A stretch of 64,000 bases of DNA, from the NCBI RefSeq assembly GCF_900454495.1, contig NZ_UGSI01000001.1, forward strand, positions 2,728,001 to 2,792,000, written 5' to 3'. Both the position numbers and the translations under genes were made by a program. This DNA comes from Paenibacillus macerans (GTDB lineage Bacteria > Bacillota > Bacilli > Paenibacillales > Paenibacillaceae). Within the stretch, counting starts at the first letter, position 1, and every line of letters starts with the position of its first letter. Below the pieces are notes generated by a model, which was given only the letters and a program-made list of their open reading frames with translations, had not been told where the DNA came from and did not search any database. This document shows, one piece after another, positions 32,401 through 41,521 of the stretch.

Positions 32401-32970
32401 AAAGCTCACCTCCTTTGCTGTTTACACCTATATAACAACCCGAAAATGCCGTTTTGTGACATGCCCCTCAATTTTGGCGTGAATCTCAAAAAAAAGGCCC
32501 GGATGAGGCCAACTTTTGCAAAGTGGCCATCATTCGGGTCCATCGGATGTAGATGTGAGAAACTCCGGCGAAAAACAAAAGGGCAAAAAATGACGTTATT
32601 TCAGCGATATCCCCCATTGATAGAGAAATAGCGTAAATTTATGTCGCTATATTCTCGAATCGCCAGGAAATGCCCGCGATCTGCACCATTCATAGGATAA
32701 TAAGGACAAAAAATGCCGCTAATGGGGATGGGCATGATCTTATCCGGATAATAAGTACATAAAGTGCCGCTATTTTTGAAGGATGATGGTTAGTTAACCC
32801 AATGGTATTGGAATTGATATTGGTAACGGGGTCATGGTCATGCCATCAAGCGCCCAAACGCCGATTTTTAAGGTGAATCAATCTTTTGGGCGCTCAAGTC
32901 CTGGAATAGCGCATTTTTAGCGTTATCTTAAGCTGTGTGCATTCCACAACCTGACATGAAGCCATCCGCT
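32401..32970. repeat. Intergenic region with ATAATAAG...TGCCGCTA repeats
   Basis: No gene is visible. GGATAATAAGGACAAAAAAT-GCCGCTAAT at 32695-32722 and GGATAATAAGTACATAAAGT-GCCGCTATT at 32746-32774 are direct copies about 51 bases apart. A related inverse word (ATAGCGTAAATTTATGTCGCTAT) lies near 32628-32650. This is a further REP-like family. Confidence 0.55.
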
Positions 32971-35013
32971 TCATGAATTGCGCTGGGCTGCGATTTTTTC
33001 GGCCAGTTCGTTCAAATACGTCCAGCGCTCCATAAGGCGTTCCAGCTCCGCTTCAGCTTCCTCCTGCTGCTTCATCAGCTCCTGCAGCCGGGCAGCGTCG
33101 CTCGCCGCCGCTTCCATTTCCCCGGCAATATCCGCCAGGCGCTGCTCGGCCGCTTCGATCGTCGCCTCGATCGTTTCAAATTCCCGCTGTTCATTATAGC
33201 TGAATTTCAGCTTGTCGCCGCGGGAAGCGCCGCGGTAGTTCGAGGCGTCTGCTCCCGCTGCCGCGTCCGAATGGCCGGTTCCCGATCCCGATGGATCGGA
33301 CGAACCGCTCCCTGCGGAAGCTTTCGCCCCGCCGGCCGCCGGCTTGCCCGCTCCGGCACCGGATCCCGGCTTGCCCGGTCCGCCGCCAGCTGCGGTCTTG
33401 CTTAATCCGCCGCCGCTTGCCCGCAGCCGCTCCTCATAGTCGCTGTAGTCCCCGACATGCACGGCCACCACGCCGCCGCCTTCGAACGCCATGATTTTAT
33501 CGACGGTCCGGTCCAGGAAATAGCGGTCATGGGAGACGACGAATACGGCGCCCGGGAACTCGTCCAAATACGCCTCCAGGACGGTCAGGGTCTGAATATC
33601 GAGATCGTTTGTCGGCTCGTCGAGGAGCAGCACGTTCGGCGCGCCCATCAGCACGCGCAGCAAATACAAACGCCGCTTCTCGCCGCCCGACAGCTTGGAT
33701 ATCGGCGTCCACTGCATGTCCGGCGGAAACAAAAAACGCTCGAGCATCTGCGCCGCGGTAATCCGCGTCCCGTCGGCGGTGGCGACGACCTCCGCAGCTT
33801 CCTTGATATATTCGATCACCCGCTGTTTACCGTCCATCTCCTGGTGCTCCTGGGTGAAATACCCCAGCTTGACCGTTTGGCCGATCACGATTTCTCCCTG
33901 ATCCGGCTCGATCCGCCCGGCGATCATGTTCAGCAGCGTCGATTTGCCGCTGCCGTTGGGACCTACGATGCCGACGCGGTCTCCGGGCACCGCCGTATAG
34001 GTCAAATCGCCGATCAGCAGCCGGTCCCCGGACGATTTGCGGATCCCGTGAATCTCCACGATTTTGCGCCCGAGGCGCGTGGAAGCGACCGAAATATCAA
34101 GCGCATCGCTTTTGTATTCGGTTTTCGCCGCCTGCAGTTGCTCAAACCGTTCGATCCGCGCCTTTTGCTTCGTCGAGCGGGCCTTCGCCCCGCGCCGAAT
34201 CCAGGCCAGTTCAGTGCGCAGCAAATTTTGCCGCTTCTGCTCGGATGCGGCTTCCCGTTCCTCGCGTTCGCTTTTCAGCTCCAAGAACCGGCTGTAATTC
34301 GCCTCGTAGCGGAACAGCCGCCCGTGATCGAGCTCCAGCATGACGTTGCAGACCCGGTCGAGAAAATAGCGGTCATGGGTAATGAGCAGCAGCGCCCCGC
34401 GCCGCTTCTGCAAATAAGTTTCCAGCCAGGCCACGGAATCGTTGTCGATATGGTTCGTCGGTTCGTCCATAATGAGCAGCTCGGACGGAACGATCAGCGC
34501 GGAGGCAAGCGCCACCCGTTTCCGCTGCCCGCCGGACAAGGTGCCCATCTTTTGGCCAAAATCGCCGATCCCCAGCTTGGACAACACGCTTTTGGCGTCG
34601 CTGACCAGCGTCCAGGCCTGCAGCCGGTCCATCTCCTGGGCCAGCCGCGTAAGCTCCGCCTGCCGGGCGGCATCCTCCGGGCTTTGCTCCAGCGCTTCCT
34701 CGGCCTCCATATAAGCGGACACCACCTGCAGCTCGGGCCCCCCGCCTTGAAACACCCCGCGCAGGACGGAAATTTCCGGATCGTATTGCGGGTTTTGCGC
34801 GAGGAAATTCACCCGTACATCCCGGTTTATGGCAATACGTCCGTCATCGGCCGCTTCCAGCCCGGCAATCACCCGCAGAAACGTCGATTTGCCCGTACCG
34901 TTGACGCCGATGACGCCGATTTTGTCGTTTTCCTCCATGCCGAAGGAGACGTCCTGAAACAGCACTTTTTCTCCATAGGTTTTCGTGATATGTTCGACGG
35001 TTAGTATATTCAT
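32971..35013 (-). CDS. ABC-F family ATPase (Uup/YfmR-like)
   Basis: 680 residues with two ATPase cassettes and no membrane helices. Walker A is GVNGTGKST at residue 36 and GPNGSGKST near 350; signatures LSGGQRKR and LSGGEKRR, and Walker B MDEPTNHID and LDEPTNDLD. The linker between cassettes is charged and Arg-rich (P-site tRNA interaction motif). After the second cassette comes a Gly/Ser/Ala linker of about 70 residues, then a coiled coil (RLQELMKQQEEAEAELERL). Length and coiled coil point to Uup/YfmR-type ribosome factors rather than antibiotic-protection proteins. Confidence 0.85.
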   Translation of the reverse strand: MNILTVEHITKTYGEKVLFQDVSFGMEENDKIGVIGVNGTGKSTFLRVIAGLEAADDGRIAINRDVRVNFLAQNPQYDPEISVLRGVFQGGGPELQVVSAYMEAEEALEQSPEDAARQAELTRLAQEMDRLQAWTLVSDAKSVLSKLGIGDFGQKMGTLSGGQRKRVALASALIVPSELLIMDEPTNHIDNDSVAWLETYLQKRRGALLLITHDRYFLDRVCNVMLELDHGRLFRYEANYSRFLELKSEREEREAASEQKRQNLLRTELAWIRRGAKARSTKQKARIERFEQLQAAKTEYKSDALDISVASTRLGRKIVEIHGIRKSSGDRLLIGDLTYTAVPGDRVGIVGPNGSGKSTLLNMIAGRIEPDQGEIVIGQTVKLGYFTQEHQEMDGKQRVIEYIKEAAEVVATADGTRITAAQMLERFLFPPDMQWTPISKLSGGEKRRLYLLRVLMGAPNVLLLDEPTNDLDIQTLTVLEAYLDEFPGAVFVVSHDRYFLDRTVDKIMAFEGGGVVAVHVGDYSDYEERLRASGGGLSKTAAGGGPGKPGSGAGAGKPAAGGAKASAGSGSSDPSGSGTGHSDAAAGADASNYRGASRGDKLKFSYNEQREFETIEATIEAAEQRLADIAGEMEAAASDAARLQELMKQQEEAEAELERLMERWTYLNELAEKIAAQRNS

Positions 35014-35042
35014 GCCTGATCCCTACTTTATATTTAGATGTC

Positions 35043-35286
35043 GTTCAAAAAGTCAGCTTTTGATCACGAAGCAAGACCATGGAGCGTATCGGCATCGAAT
35101 CTTGAATTCAGCCGGGCCAAGCTTATGCTTTCGAAGCATGTTTCCTTCGGAAACATTTCAGGTGCTCACGTACCCAAAACGTACGCTCCGCTCCTGACGT
35201 CCCTAGCTTCATCCGACCTACAGCGTTTAGAAAAAACGCACATCGAAAGCATACGCTTCGATGCTGAAAAGCCGACTTTTTTGAAC
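35043..35286. repeat. MITE-like element, GTTCAAAAAGTC family, full copy
   Basis: GTTCAAAAAGTCAGCTTTTGA and its inverse TGAAAAGCCGACTTTTTTGAAC bound 244 bases. Inside are GGAGCGTA/TACGCTCC, ATGCTTTCGAAGCAT and GTTTCCTTCGGAAAC hairpins. No ORF. The end pattern recurs at 42658-42715, about 42875-42897 and 59231-59252. Confidence 0.7.
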
Positions 35287-35293
35287 TCGCAAT

Positions 35294-36151
35294 TTATAGT
35301 ATCATACCGATTCCTAGGGCCAGCCCGCCTGCGGCCAGGGAACTGAGCAGATTCACCGCATCGTTGTTCATCCAGCGGAAGCCGCGCACCGGCACGGTCT
35401 CCCGGCCGCAATGGGAAGCGACCTCAACCTCTTTGCCGCAAACGCTGCAGCGGTGCATCCACTGCACCGTCGCCCCAAGCCAGGAGTCGGCAAACGCGCC
35501 GAACAAACCGGACAGGCCGCCGATCAGCGCCCAGCGCACAAGCCCAAATGCGCCGGTGCCAGTGCCAGTGCCAGTGCCAGCGGGCTCGCCGCCCGCCGCA
35601 TCCCCCGTCCAGGCAAGCAGCAGCCAGGCCCCACCGCCGATGAAGACGGCCCCGGCCAGCGCCGCAGCGCTGCCGAGCAAGGTCACGCCGCCCGACGTTC
35701 CCGGAGGGATTCGCCGTCCGGTCACAATGGAGCGCGGCGCCGTACGGCTAAGGCCGCCCAGTTCGGTCGCCCAGGTGTCCGCGGTGACCGCGGCCATCGT
35801 GCCGACAAAAAACCAGCCCCAGCCCGGGTCCGGCCAAATCCAGTTGCCCAGGCAAGCCAGCATGCCGAGCCCGCCGTTCGCCAGCACCTGCCCGGCGTCC
35901 CGGCGCCCGCTTTTGGCGTAGGAGCGCTCCAATTCCTCCTTGCGGTCGCCGCGATAATGAGACAGCACGGACGAGCTGATGAAAAACAGCAACAGCAGGC
36001 CAAACCAAAACAGGCTGCCCGCGCCGTAATACACCGTCCCCATCACCGCAGCCGCAACCATCCCCGACAGGGACAACGAACGTTTCAGGTAAGCCGCCCC
36101 AGACACAAGCAGGGCGCATAGCGCCCCTACGATCCAATCCATCATCATCAT
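35294..36151 (-). CDS. DUF92 family membrane protein
   Basis: 285 residues with six or so transmembrane helices. The segments LLLLFFISSSVLSHYRGDRK, AVTADTWATELG and TPRSIVTGRRIPPGTSGG-like text (APRSIVTGRRIPPGTSGGV) are DUF92 hallmarks; in archaea and plants relatives act in phytyl-phosphate/vitamin E synthesis. A (GT)5 stretch in the protein reflects a GTGCCA hexamer repeat in DNA near 35556-35580. The start overlaps the previous stop as ATGA, indicating coupling. Confidence 0.85.
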   Translation of the reverse strand: MMMMDWIVGALCALLVSGAAYLKRSLSLSGMVAAAVMGTVYYGAGSLFWFGLLLLFFISSSVLSHYRGDRKEELERSYAKSGRRDAGQVLANGGLGMLACLGNWIWPDPGWGWFFVGTMAAVTADTWATELGGLSRTAPRSIVTGRRIPPGTSGGVTLLGSAAALAGAVFIGGGAWLLLAWTGDAAGGEPAGTGTGTGTGAFGLVRWALIGGLSGLFGAFADSWLGATVQWMHRCSVCGKEVEVASHCGRETVPVRGFRWMNNDAVNLLSSLAAGGLALGIGMIL

Positions 36152-36792
36152 GTTGCCGACGGGCCGGTTTCAATCACGCAGCTGCCGAGCGTCCGCGAAC
36201 CGTACGCCAGTTCCAGCTTGTCCCCCTGACAGGCAGGCCCCACTCCTTCGGGCGTTCCCGTAAAAATAAGGTCCCCTGCGCCCAGCCCGTAATGTTCGGC
36301 GATGTAATCCACGATCTGCTGCAAAGAAAAAATCATCCGGCTGATGTTGCCGCGCTGCACGATTTCCCCGTTTTTGCGCAGCACGAAGTCCTCCTGCGCG
36401 GTTTCGGCGGCTCCGGGGAAGGCGATGTAAGGCGTGAGCGGCGCGGAATGGAGGAACCCTTTCGCCGCCGTCCAGGGATGGCCTTTCTTCTTAAGCTCGC
36501 TTTGCACGTCCCGCAGCGTAAAATCGATGCCGAACGCCATCGCGTCCACCAGTTCGTCGACCGTTATGCCCGGCTCATAGCCGCGGCCGATCCGCAGTAC
36601 GAGTTCAGCTTCGTAATGCACTTCTCCCCGGTCCGCCGGCAGCGCGATTCCGCTCCCGTCCATCACGGTTACGGCGTGGGACGGCTTCAGGAAAATCATC
36701 GGCTCGGCCGGGACGTCGTTGCCCAGTTCCTCCGCGTGCGCCCGGTAATTCCGGCCGACGCAAAATACGTTAGCGATCAATTTGTTCATCAT
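36148..36792 (-). CDS. Fumarylacetoacetate hydrolase family protein
   Basis: 214 residues. CVGRNYRAHAEELGN, EVHYEAELVLRIG (metal-binding glutamates), GFTL-like GIDFTLRDVQ, KGFLHSAPLTPYI and FTGTPEGVGP belong to the FAH/FAHD1 family, which hydrolyses C-C bonds in beta-dicarbonyl compounds or decarboxylates oxaloacetate. GGAGG precedes the ATG, which overlaps the gdpD reading frame by 23 bases. Confidence 0.88.
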   Translation of the reverse strand: MMNKLIANVFCVGRNYRAHAEELGNDVPAEPMIFLKPSHAVTVMDGSGIALPADRGEVHYEAELVLRIGRGYEPGITVDELVDAMAFGIDFTLRDVQSELKKKGHPWTAAKGFLHSAPLTPYIAFPGAAETAQEDFVLRKNGEIVQRGNISRMIFSLQQIVDYIAEHYGLGAGDLIFTGTPEGVGPACQGDKLELAYGSRTLGSCVIETGPSAT

Positions 36793-37531
36793 GGCATTTC
36801 CTCCAATTTAAAATAGCCGTACGCCAAACATCCGGACGGTTCGTACACAGCAGGATACCGGGGTGAAGCGCCGCAACCTTCCGCAGCAGCCGCACTTCGT
36901 CCATCGTCCAGGCCATCACCTCGATCCCGCGCTTTGACGCCTTGTCCGCAAGCTCCGCCGTTAAGGCGCGGTAATGGATGGACAGGAAACTGCAGCGCAG
37001 AAGCTGCAGCCGAAGCAGCAGGTCTTTCGGATAATGGTCGATGATCAGACCGGTGCGGATGCCGCGGCCGATTTCTCTGATTTTCGCCAGCACGCGAGGT
37101 TCGAAGGAGGTAAGCACAACCTCCTGCTCCATATGCCGCCGCTTGACGGCGGAAATCACTTTTTCCTCCAGGCCGGGGTAGAGATTTCCTTCCGTTTTGA
37201 TTTCGATATTGGCCCGCAGGCGGCCGGCGATCGCGTCCAGGAACTCGCTTAGACTGAGCAATCGCTCGCCCGCGTAAGCTTGCGATTTCCAGCTGCCGGC
37301 ATCGAGCTCCTGCAGCACGGCCCAGGTTTTGTCCTTGACCGGACCGCTTCCGCTCGTCGTCCGGTTGAGCGTAAAATCATGAATCAGCAGCGGAACGCCG
37401 TCTTTGGAGAGCTGAACGTCGACCTCGATCCAGTGGACTTCGGGCTGCTCCATCGCCAGCTTGACCGCGGCCATCGTATTTTCCGGCGCAATGCCGGAAA
37501 ATCCCCGATGGGCTACACATTGATTACGCAA
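36770..37531 (-). CDS. Glycerophosphodiester phosphodiesterase
   Basis: 253 residues. CVAHRGFSGIAPENT (catalytic His and Arg), WIEVDVQLSKDGVPLLIHDFTLNRTTSGSG and NIEIKTEGN show the GDPD TIM-barrel family. No signal peptide, so it is cytosolic (UgpQ/YqiK type), releasing glycerol 3-phosphate from deacylated phospholipids. The TTG at 37531 was chosen because CAGGGAGGCG lies eight bases upstream; upstream ATGs lack a site. Confidence 0.88.
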   Translation of the reverse strand: MRNQCVAHRGFSGIAPENTMAAVKLAMEQPEVHWIEVDVQLSKDGVPLLIHDFTLNRTTSGSGPVKDKTWAVLQELDAGSWKSQAYAGERLLSLSEFLDAIAGRLRANIEIKTEGNLYPGLEEKVISAVKRRHMEQEVVLTSFEPRVLAKIREIGRGIRTGLIIDHYPKDLLLRLQLLRCSFLSIHYRALTAELADKASKRGIEVMAWTMDEVRLLRKVAALHPGILLCTNRPDVWRTAILNWRKCHDEQIDR

Positions 37532-37597
37532 GCTTATCGCCTCCCTGCAGCCATAGACGTTCGCACTCATGTTCCATTCATTTGCTCGCCGCACCGA

Positions 37598-38956
37598 TCA
37601 CCCCGAGGCGGACGCCTCGCCCTTCTCATTGATGGTTACGCCGGGCGATAAGCTCTCCACTTCTTCCAGCAGCTTCTTCCCGTCCTCCGCCGTCATCGGC
37701 ACCGGCTGCCCCAGCTCCGTGCGGTACGGGACAAGCTGCAGCCTGCAGTCCCCTTCACGCGTGCATTTTGCCGCAAATACGGCGGTATCCCAAGTTTTCT
37801 GATCCAGCGCTCTCGTAAAAATAAAGTTGCCCGTACTGTAGGCAATCCATTTCCCCTTGTATTTCTCCAAACCTTGCATCACATGCGGATGGCCGCCGAC
37901 CACCAAATCGGCTCCGGCGTCGATAAACGCGTGGGCCAATTCCTGCTGATGGTCTTCGAGTTCGGTCACACGCTCCTTGCCCCAATGAGCCACCACCAGC
38001 ACCAGATCGGCCTGTTTGCGCGCCTCGCGGATCGCCGCAAGCGCCGGTTCGGGATCATATACGGCCGCCACGCCCGGGTGCTTCTTCAAAGCGGTCCACT
38101 CATACTCCGGGATGACGCGGCTGAAGCCGAACAAAGCGATTTTCACGCCTTTGCGTTCGACGTAAACCGGCGCGTACGCTTCCTTGCTGTTTTCGCCCGC
38201 ACCCACATATAAAATTCCGTTCTTCCGCAAATTCTTTAACGTATCTTTGAGACCGGGCACGCCTTGGTCCAATACATGGTTGTTGGCCAGGTTCACCGCG
38301 TCGACGCCGGCAGCGGCCATCGGGCCCAGCGCTTTGGGCGGCGATTTGAACACAAACGTTTTGTTTTCGGCCGCTTCGCCGCCCGCCGTGACCGGCGTTT
38401 CCAGGTTCAGCACGCTGAGATCGTCGTTTTGAAACAAATCCTGAACAAACTTATAAGGATAATCATAGCCGGCTTGCTCGAGCTTTTCCTCCACCTTGCC
38501 CGAAAAAATCGTATCGCCCGCAAAATGGATCAGCAGTTCCTCTCCGCTCTCCGTCTTGTCGCCGTCGGTATTTGGTGTCTCTTCCAAGCTGGATTCGTCC
38601 GGGTTCAAAGGTGCTCCGTCATCCGCAGCAGCGTCTCCTGCCCCGGCGTTCCCGTTCCCGGGTGAAGAACCGTTCTCCGCCTTAGCGGAATCTTCACCGG
38701 TTCCCTCCTGTGCCGGAGAGACATTCGGGCTTTCATGATCTCCCTGATTTCCCAGAGCGATGTTCGGATCGCCGCCCGTTTGTTCCGCGCCGTTCCCGGC
38801 ACTGTCCTGCCGCGTGCGTTCTTCCAAATAGAAATAAGTCCCGAGCACGATGATCAACGAGATGAGAGTCAAATTGATCAACACCCACAAGCGGTTTTGC
38901 CGGTGTTGTTTTTCTTGTTTTCGTTGCTTACGTTTTTCCGATCTTGGCGGGTACAT
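37598..38956 (-). CDS. CapA family protein (PGA-synthesis-like)
   Basis: 452 residues: a basic cytoplasmic start, one transmembrane helix (VLINLTLISLIIVLGTYFYL), an acidic low-complexity linker of about 90 residues, then a metallophosphatase-like CapA domain (LLIHFAGDTIFSG, NLETPVTAGG, ANNHVLDQG, VVAHWGKE, VVGGHPHVMQG, YSTGNFIF). CapA proteins take part in poly-gamma-glutamate handling; alone, without capB/capC, this is probably a related membrane-anchored hydrolase. AAAAGGAG precedes the ATG. First gene of a tight cluster with gdpD, FAH and DUF92. Confidence 0.88.
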   Translation of the reverse strand: MYPPRSEKRKQRKQEKQHRQNRLWVLINLTLISLIIVLGTYFYLEERTRQDSAGNGAEQTGGDPNIALGNQGDHESPNVSPAQEGTGEDSAKAENGSSPGNGNAGAGDAAADDGAPLNPDESSLEETPNTDGDKTESGEELLIHFAGDTIFSGKVEEKLEQAGYDYPYKFVQDLFQNDDLSVLNLETPVTAGGEAAENKTFVFKSPPKALGPMAAAGVDAVNLANNHVLDQGVPGLKDTLKNLRKNGILYVGAGENSKEAYAPVYVERKGVKIALFGFSRVIPEYEWTALKKHPGVAAVYDPEPALAAIREARKQADLVLVVAHWGKERVTELEDHQQELAHAFIDAGADLVVGGHPHVMQGLEKYKGKWIAYSTGNFIFTRALDQKTWDTAVFAAKCTREGDCRLQLVPYRTELGQPVPMTAEDGKKLLEEVESLSPGVTINEKGEASASG

Positions 38957-39025
38957 TACGGACTCCTTTTAACGCTGTATTTGACCGTATAATTTTATTA
39001 TATCAGGGATCGGAAAATAAATAGA

Positions 39026-39054
39026 ACCCCTCGCCTATTTTATAGGCAAGGGGT
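39026..39054 (-). terminator. Terminator of the haem operon
   Basis: ACCCCTTGCCTA and TAGGCGAGGGGT-type arms on the minus strand with a T-rich tail; a second small hairpin (TTCCCCCGCAGGGGGAA) lies at about 39060-39076. Confidence 0.7.
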
Positions 39055-39083
39055 CGCAAATTCCCCCGCAGGGGGAACTTTCC

Positions 39084-40508
39084 TTAGGCCTGAGGAACCG
39101 TCAATTTCTCAGCCATCCGCTGCGCCAGCTCTTTGGCCTGCTTGATGCAATCGGGCAGACCTACGCCTTCGAACGCAGCCCCGGTCGCATAAACGTTCGG
39201 CAGCGCGGCCTCAAGCCCTTTCCGGAAAGCGGCGATGCTTTGCAAATGGCCAACCGGATACTGCGGCATCGATTTCGGCAGGCGGGTAATTTCCGCGAAC
39301 AGCGGCCGGGCCGTCACGCCCATCAGCTTATGCAAATCGCGCAGCACCAGTGCGGTGATCTCCTCATCGGACAGGAACACTTTGTCCTCGTCTCCGGATC
39401 GGCCGACGTAGCAGCGGAGCAGCATCTTATCCTCCGGGCTCGTGTGCAGCCACTTGATCCCGGTCCAGGTGCAGGCCGTGATGTTCAGGCCTTCCTTGCG
39501 CGGCACGAGGAACCCCGAGCCGTCGAAGCTGCCGGTCACGTCCTCCCTTTCAAAGGCAAGCACGACGTTCGCCACGGAGACGTAATTGACCGCATCGAGC
39601 GCGGCAACGTCGACGTGCGGTCTAAGCAGGTCGGCCGCGGCAAAAGCCGGCACGGTCACGATGACGTCGTCCGCCGCCAGCTTTTCGCCGGAGGCTAAAA
39701 CGACCTCGTAGCGGCTTTCACCCAAACGCCGGATTTCCGCCACTTCGCTTTCCAGCCGCTGATCCACGCCGGAAAGCCCCTTCACCAGGCCTTCCACGAG
39801 CGTTTTCAAGCCTTTGCGGAACGTCAGGAAGGCGCTGCGTTTCGTTCCGGTGTGGGTCTCGACCGGCTTTTTCCCGCTCATCATGCCTTTGATCAAGCTA
39901 CCGTAGGCTCGCTCCACCTCGCCGAACTGCGGGAAGGTCGACTGCAGGCTGAGCTTGTAGGTGTCGCCCGCATAGATGCCGGCCAGCAGCGGCTCGGTGA
40001 TATTTTGCAGCACCTCGACGCCGAGCCGCCGTTCGATAAAGGCCCCCAGCGATTCGTCCTCCTCGCTCATGCGCGGCGGGGCGACCAGGTCGAGCATCGC
40101 CCGCATTTTGCCGTTCCAGGACACGAGGCCGGTTGCGAGGAAAGGCTCCAGCTCGGTAGGAATGCCGAGCACCAGGCCGGACGGCATCGGATGCAGGCGG
40201 CCGCCGCTGACGATATACGTTTTTTTCGCGTTCGGATTCATTTGCACCAGTTCCTGCTCCAGCCCCAATTCCCGCGCCAGCTCGATCATCGCCGTTTTGC
40301 GGGCCAGGAAGGAGTCAGGACCTTTTTCGATCACAAACTCGTCTTGCTCCAGGGTGTCGATTTTGCCGCCCATCGTTTTTCCTTTTTCGAGCAGCGTGAT
40401 TTGCGGTTCAACACCTTTTTCCCCATAAAATTTGCGGATGTAAAAAGCCGCGCTGAGTCCGGTCAATCCTCCGCCAATAACGACAACCTTGCGGGAAGAT
40501 TCGCTCAT
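39084..40508 (-). CDS. hemY: Coproporphyrinogen III/protoporphyrinogen oxidase
   Basis: About 474 residues, FAD enzyme. VVVIGGGLTGLSAAFYI (dinucleotide fold), GPDSFLARK, GIPTEL, LLAGIYAGD and the C-terminal YATGAAFEGVGLPDCI match Firmicute HemY (CgoX), which oxidises coproporphyrinogen III in the coproporphyrin-dependent haem pathway. The ATG at 40508 aligns with B. subtilis HemY; an ATG at 40517 overlapping the hemH stop is an alternative. Last gene of hemE-hemH-hemY. Confidence 0.92.
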   Translation of the reverse strand: MSESSRKVVVIGGGLTGLSAAFYIRKFYGEKGVEPQITLLEKGKTMGGKIDTLEQDEFVIEKGPDSFLARKTAMIELARELGLEQELVQMNPNAKKTYIVSGGRLHPMPSGLVLGIPTELEPFLATGLVSWNGKMRAMLDLVAPPRMSEEDESLGAFIERRLGVEVLQNITEPLLAGIYAGDTYKLSLQSTFPQFGEVERAYGSLIKGMMSGKKPVETHTGTKRSAFLTFRKGLKTLVEGLVKGLSGVDQRLESEVAEIRRLGESRYEVVLASGEKLAADDVIVTVPAFAAADLLRPHVDVAALDAVNYVSVANVVLAFEREDVTGSFDGSGFLVPRKEGLNITACTWTGIKWLHTSPEDKMLLRCYVGRSGDEDKVFLSDEEITALVLRDLHKLMGVTARPLFAEITRLPKSMPQYPVGHLQSIAAFRKGLEAALPNVYATGAAFEGVGLPDCIKQAKELAQRMAEKLTVPQA

Positions 40509-40513
40509 CGTTC

Positions 40514-41452
40514 TCATCTCTTTTCCCATGTATTCATAATGACGTCGCTTAACGCCTCCATATACAGCGGTTCGGTGTTCAGCGATTCGATCCGTTCCAG
40601 CCGCATATCCAGCTCCTTGGCGATCGTTTTGGCCTCAATGTCAAGGTCGTACAGCACCTCCAAATGGTCGGACACGAATCCGACGGGAGCCACCAGCACG
40701 TCCTCCACCTCCGGGCTCAAGTCCTTCAAAGTGTCCAGAATATCCGGACCGAGCCATGGATCGGCCGTCCGCCCCGCGCTTTGCCAGGTGAATTGCCAGT
40801 TGCTCACCCCGGCTTTGTCCGCAACGGCTTGCGACGTTTCCATCAGCTGGTCGCGGTACGGATCGCCCATCTCCAAAATTTTCTCCGGCAGGCTGTGGGC
40901 GCTGAACAGCACCTTCACCTCATTCCGCTTGGCGCCGGCTTCCTCGAACTGGTCCAGCTTGCGGGACACCCGAGCGGCAAAAGCCTCGATCAGCTTCGGA
41001 TGCAGATGGTAGCTATGTACGAAGCTCATGCGGATCCCGGATTCCTGGGCTTTCGCTTCGGCCCGTTTGATGTAGCCGCCGATGCTCATCACGGAGTAAT
41101 GGGGGGCCAGAACGATGCCGACGGCGTCCTTGATCCCGTCTTTGGCCATCTCGGCCACGCCGTCCTCGATGAACGGCCGCGCATGCTTCAGTCCCTGATA
41201 GCAAACGAATTCCCGGTCCGCGCCCGCGTTCAGGCGGTTTAACGTGTCCTGCAGCGCGGCGACCTGTTTGTCCGTGTTGGCGCGCAGCGGAAAAACGCCT
41301 CCGACGATCGCCTCATAGCGGCCGACGAGTTCGGCGAGCTGCTCCGCGGTTGGCGGATGGCCGCGCCGAATGTGCGTATAATAAGCCTCTACTTGGTCCA
41401 TACTCTCCGGCGTGCCGTAAGACATCACCAAAACACCGATTTTTGTTTTCAC
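40514..41452 (-). CDS. hemH: Coproporphyrin III ferrochelatase
   Basis: 312 residues from a GTG. VLVMSYGTPESMDQVEAYYT, APHYSVMSIGGY (iron-ligand His), FSAHSLPE and PVGFVSDHLEVLYDLD are the family motifs. The enzyme inserts Fe2+ into coproporphyrin III in Firmicutes. AGAGGTGA lies about ten bases upstream. The hemY frame overlaps or follows within a few bases, hemE precedes by 69. Confidence 0.94.
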   Translation of the reverse strand: MKTKIGVLVMSYGTPESMDQVEAYYTHIRRGHPPTAEQLAELVGRYEAIVGGVFPLRANTDKQVAALQDTLNRLNAGADREFVCYQGLKHARPFIEDGVAEMAKDGIKDAVGIVLAPHYSVMSIGGYIKRAEAKAQESGIRMSFVHSYHLHPKLIEAFAARVSRKLDQFEEAGAKRNEVKVLFSAHSLPEKILEMGDPYRDQLMETSQAVADKAGVSNWQFTWQSAGRTADPWLGPDILDTLKDLSPEVEDVLVAPVGFVSDHLEVLYDLDIEAKTIAKELDMRLERIESLNTEPLYMEALSDVIMNTWEKR

Positions 41453-41521
41453 GATTATGGGGTCACCTCTGATCCATTATTATTTCAAAATAAAGTAAAT
41501 TACGCCGTCCGCGCCGTCTGC

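Noticed and set aside
33457..35004. 515-codon open frame on the plus strand
   Set aside because: It is antisense to the ABC-F gene, whose two ATPase cassettes are unmistakable; the antisense frame has no recognisable domain and is a by-product of GC-rich codon use.
32971..35013. Antibiotic-resistance ABC-F protein
   Set aside because: The long Gly/Ser linker with terminal coiled coil and overall length fit the housekeeping Uup/YfmR group better than Vga/Lsa/Msr types.
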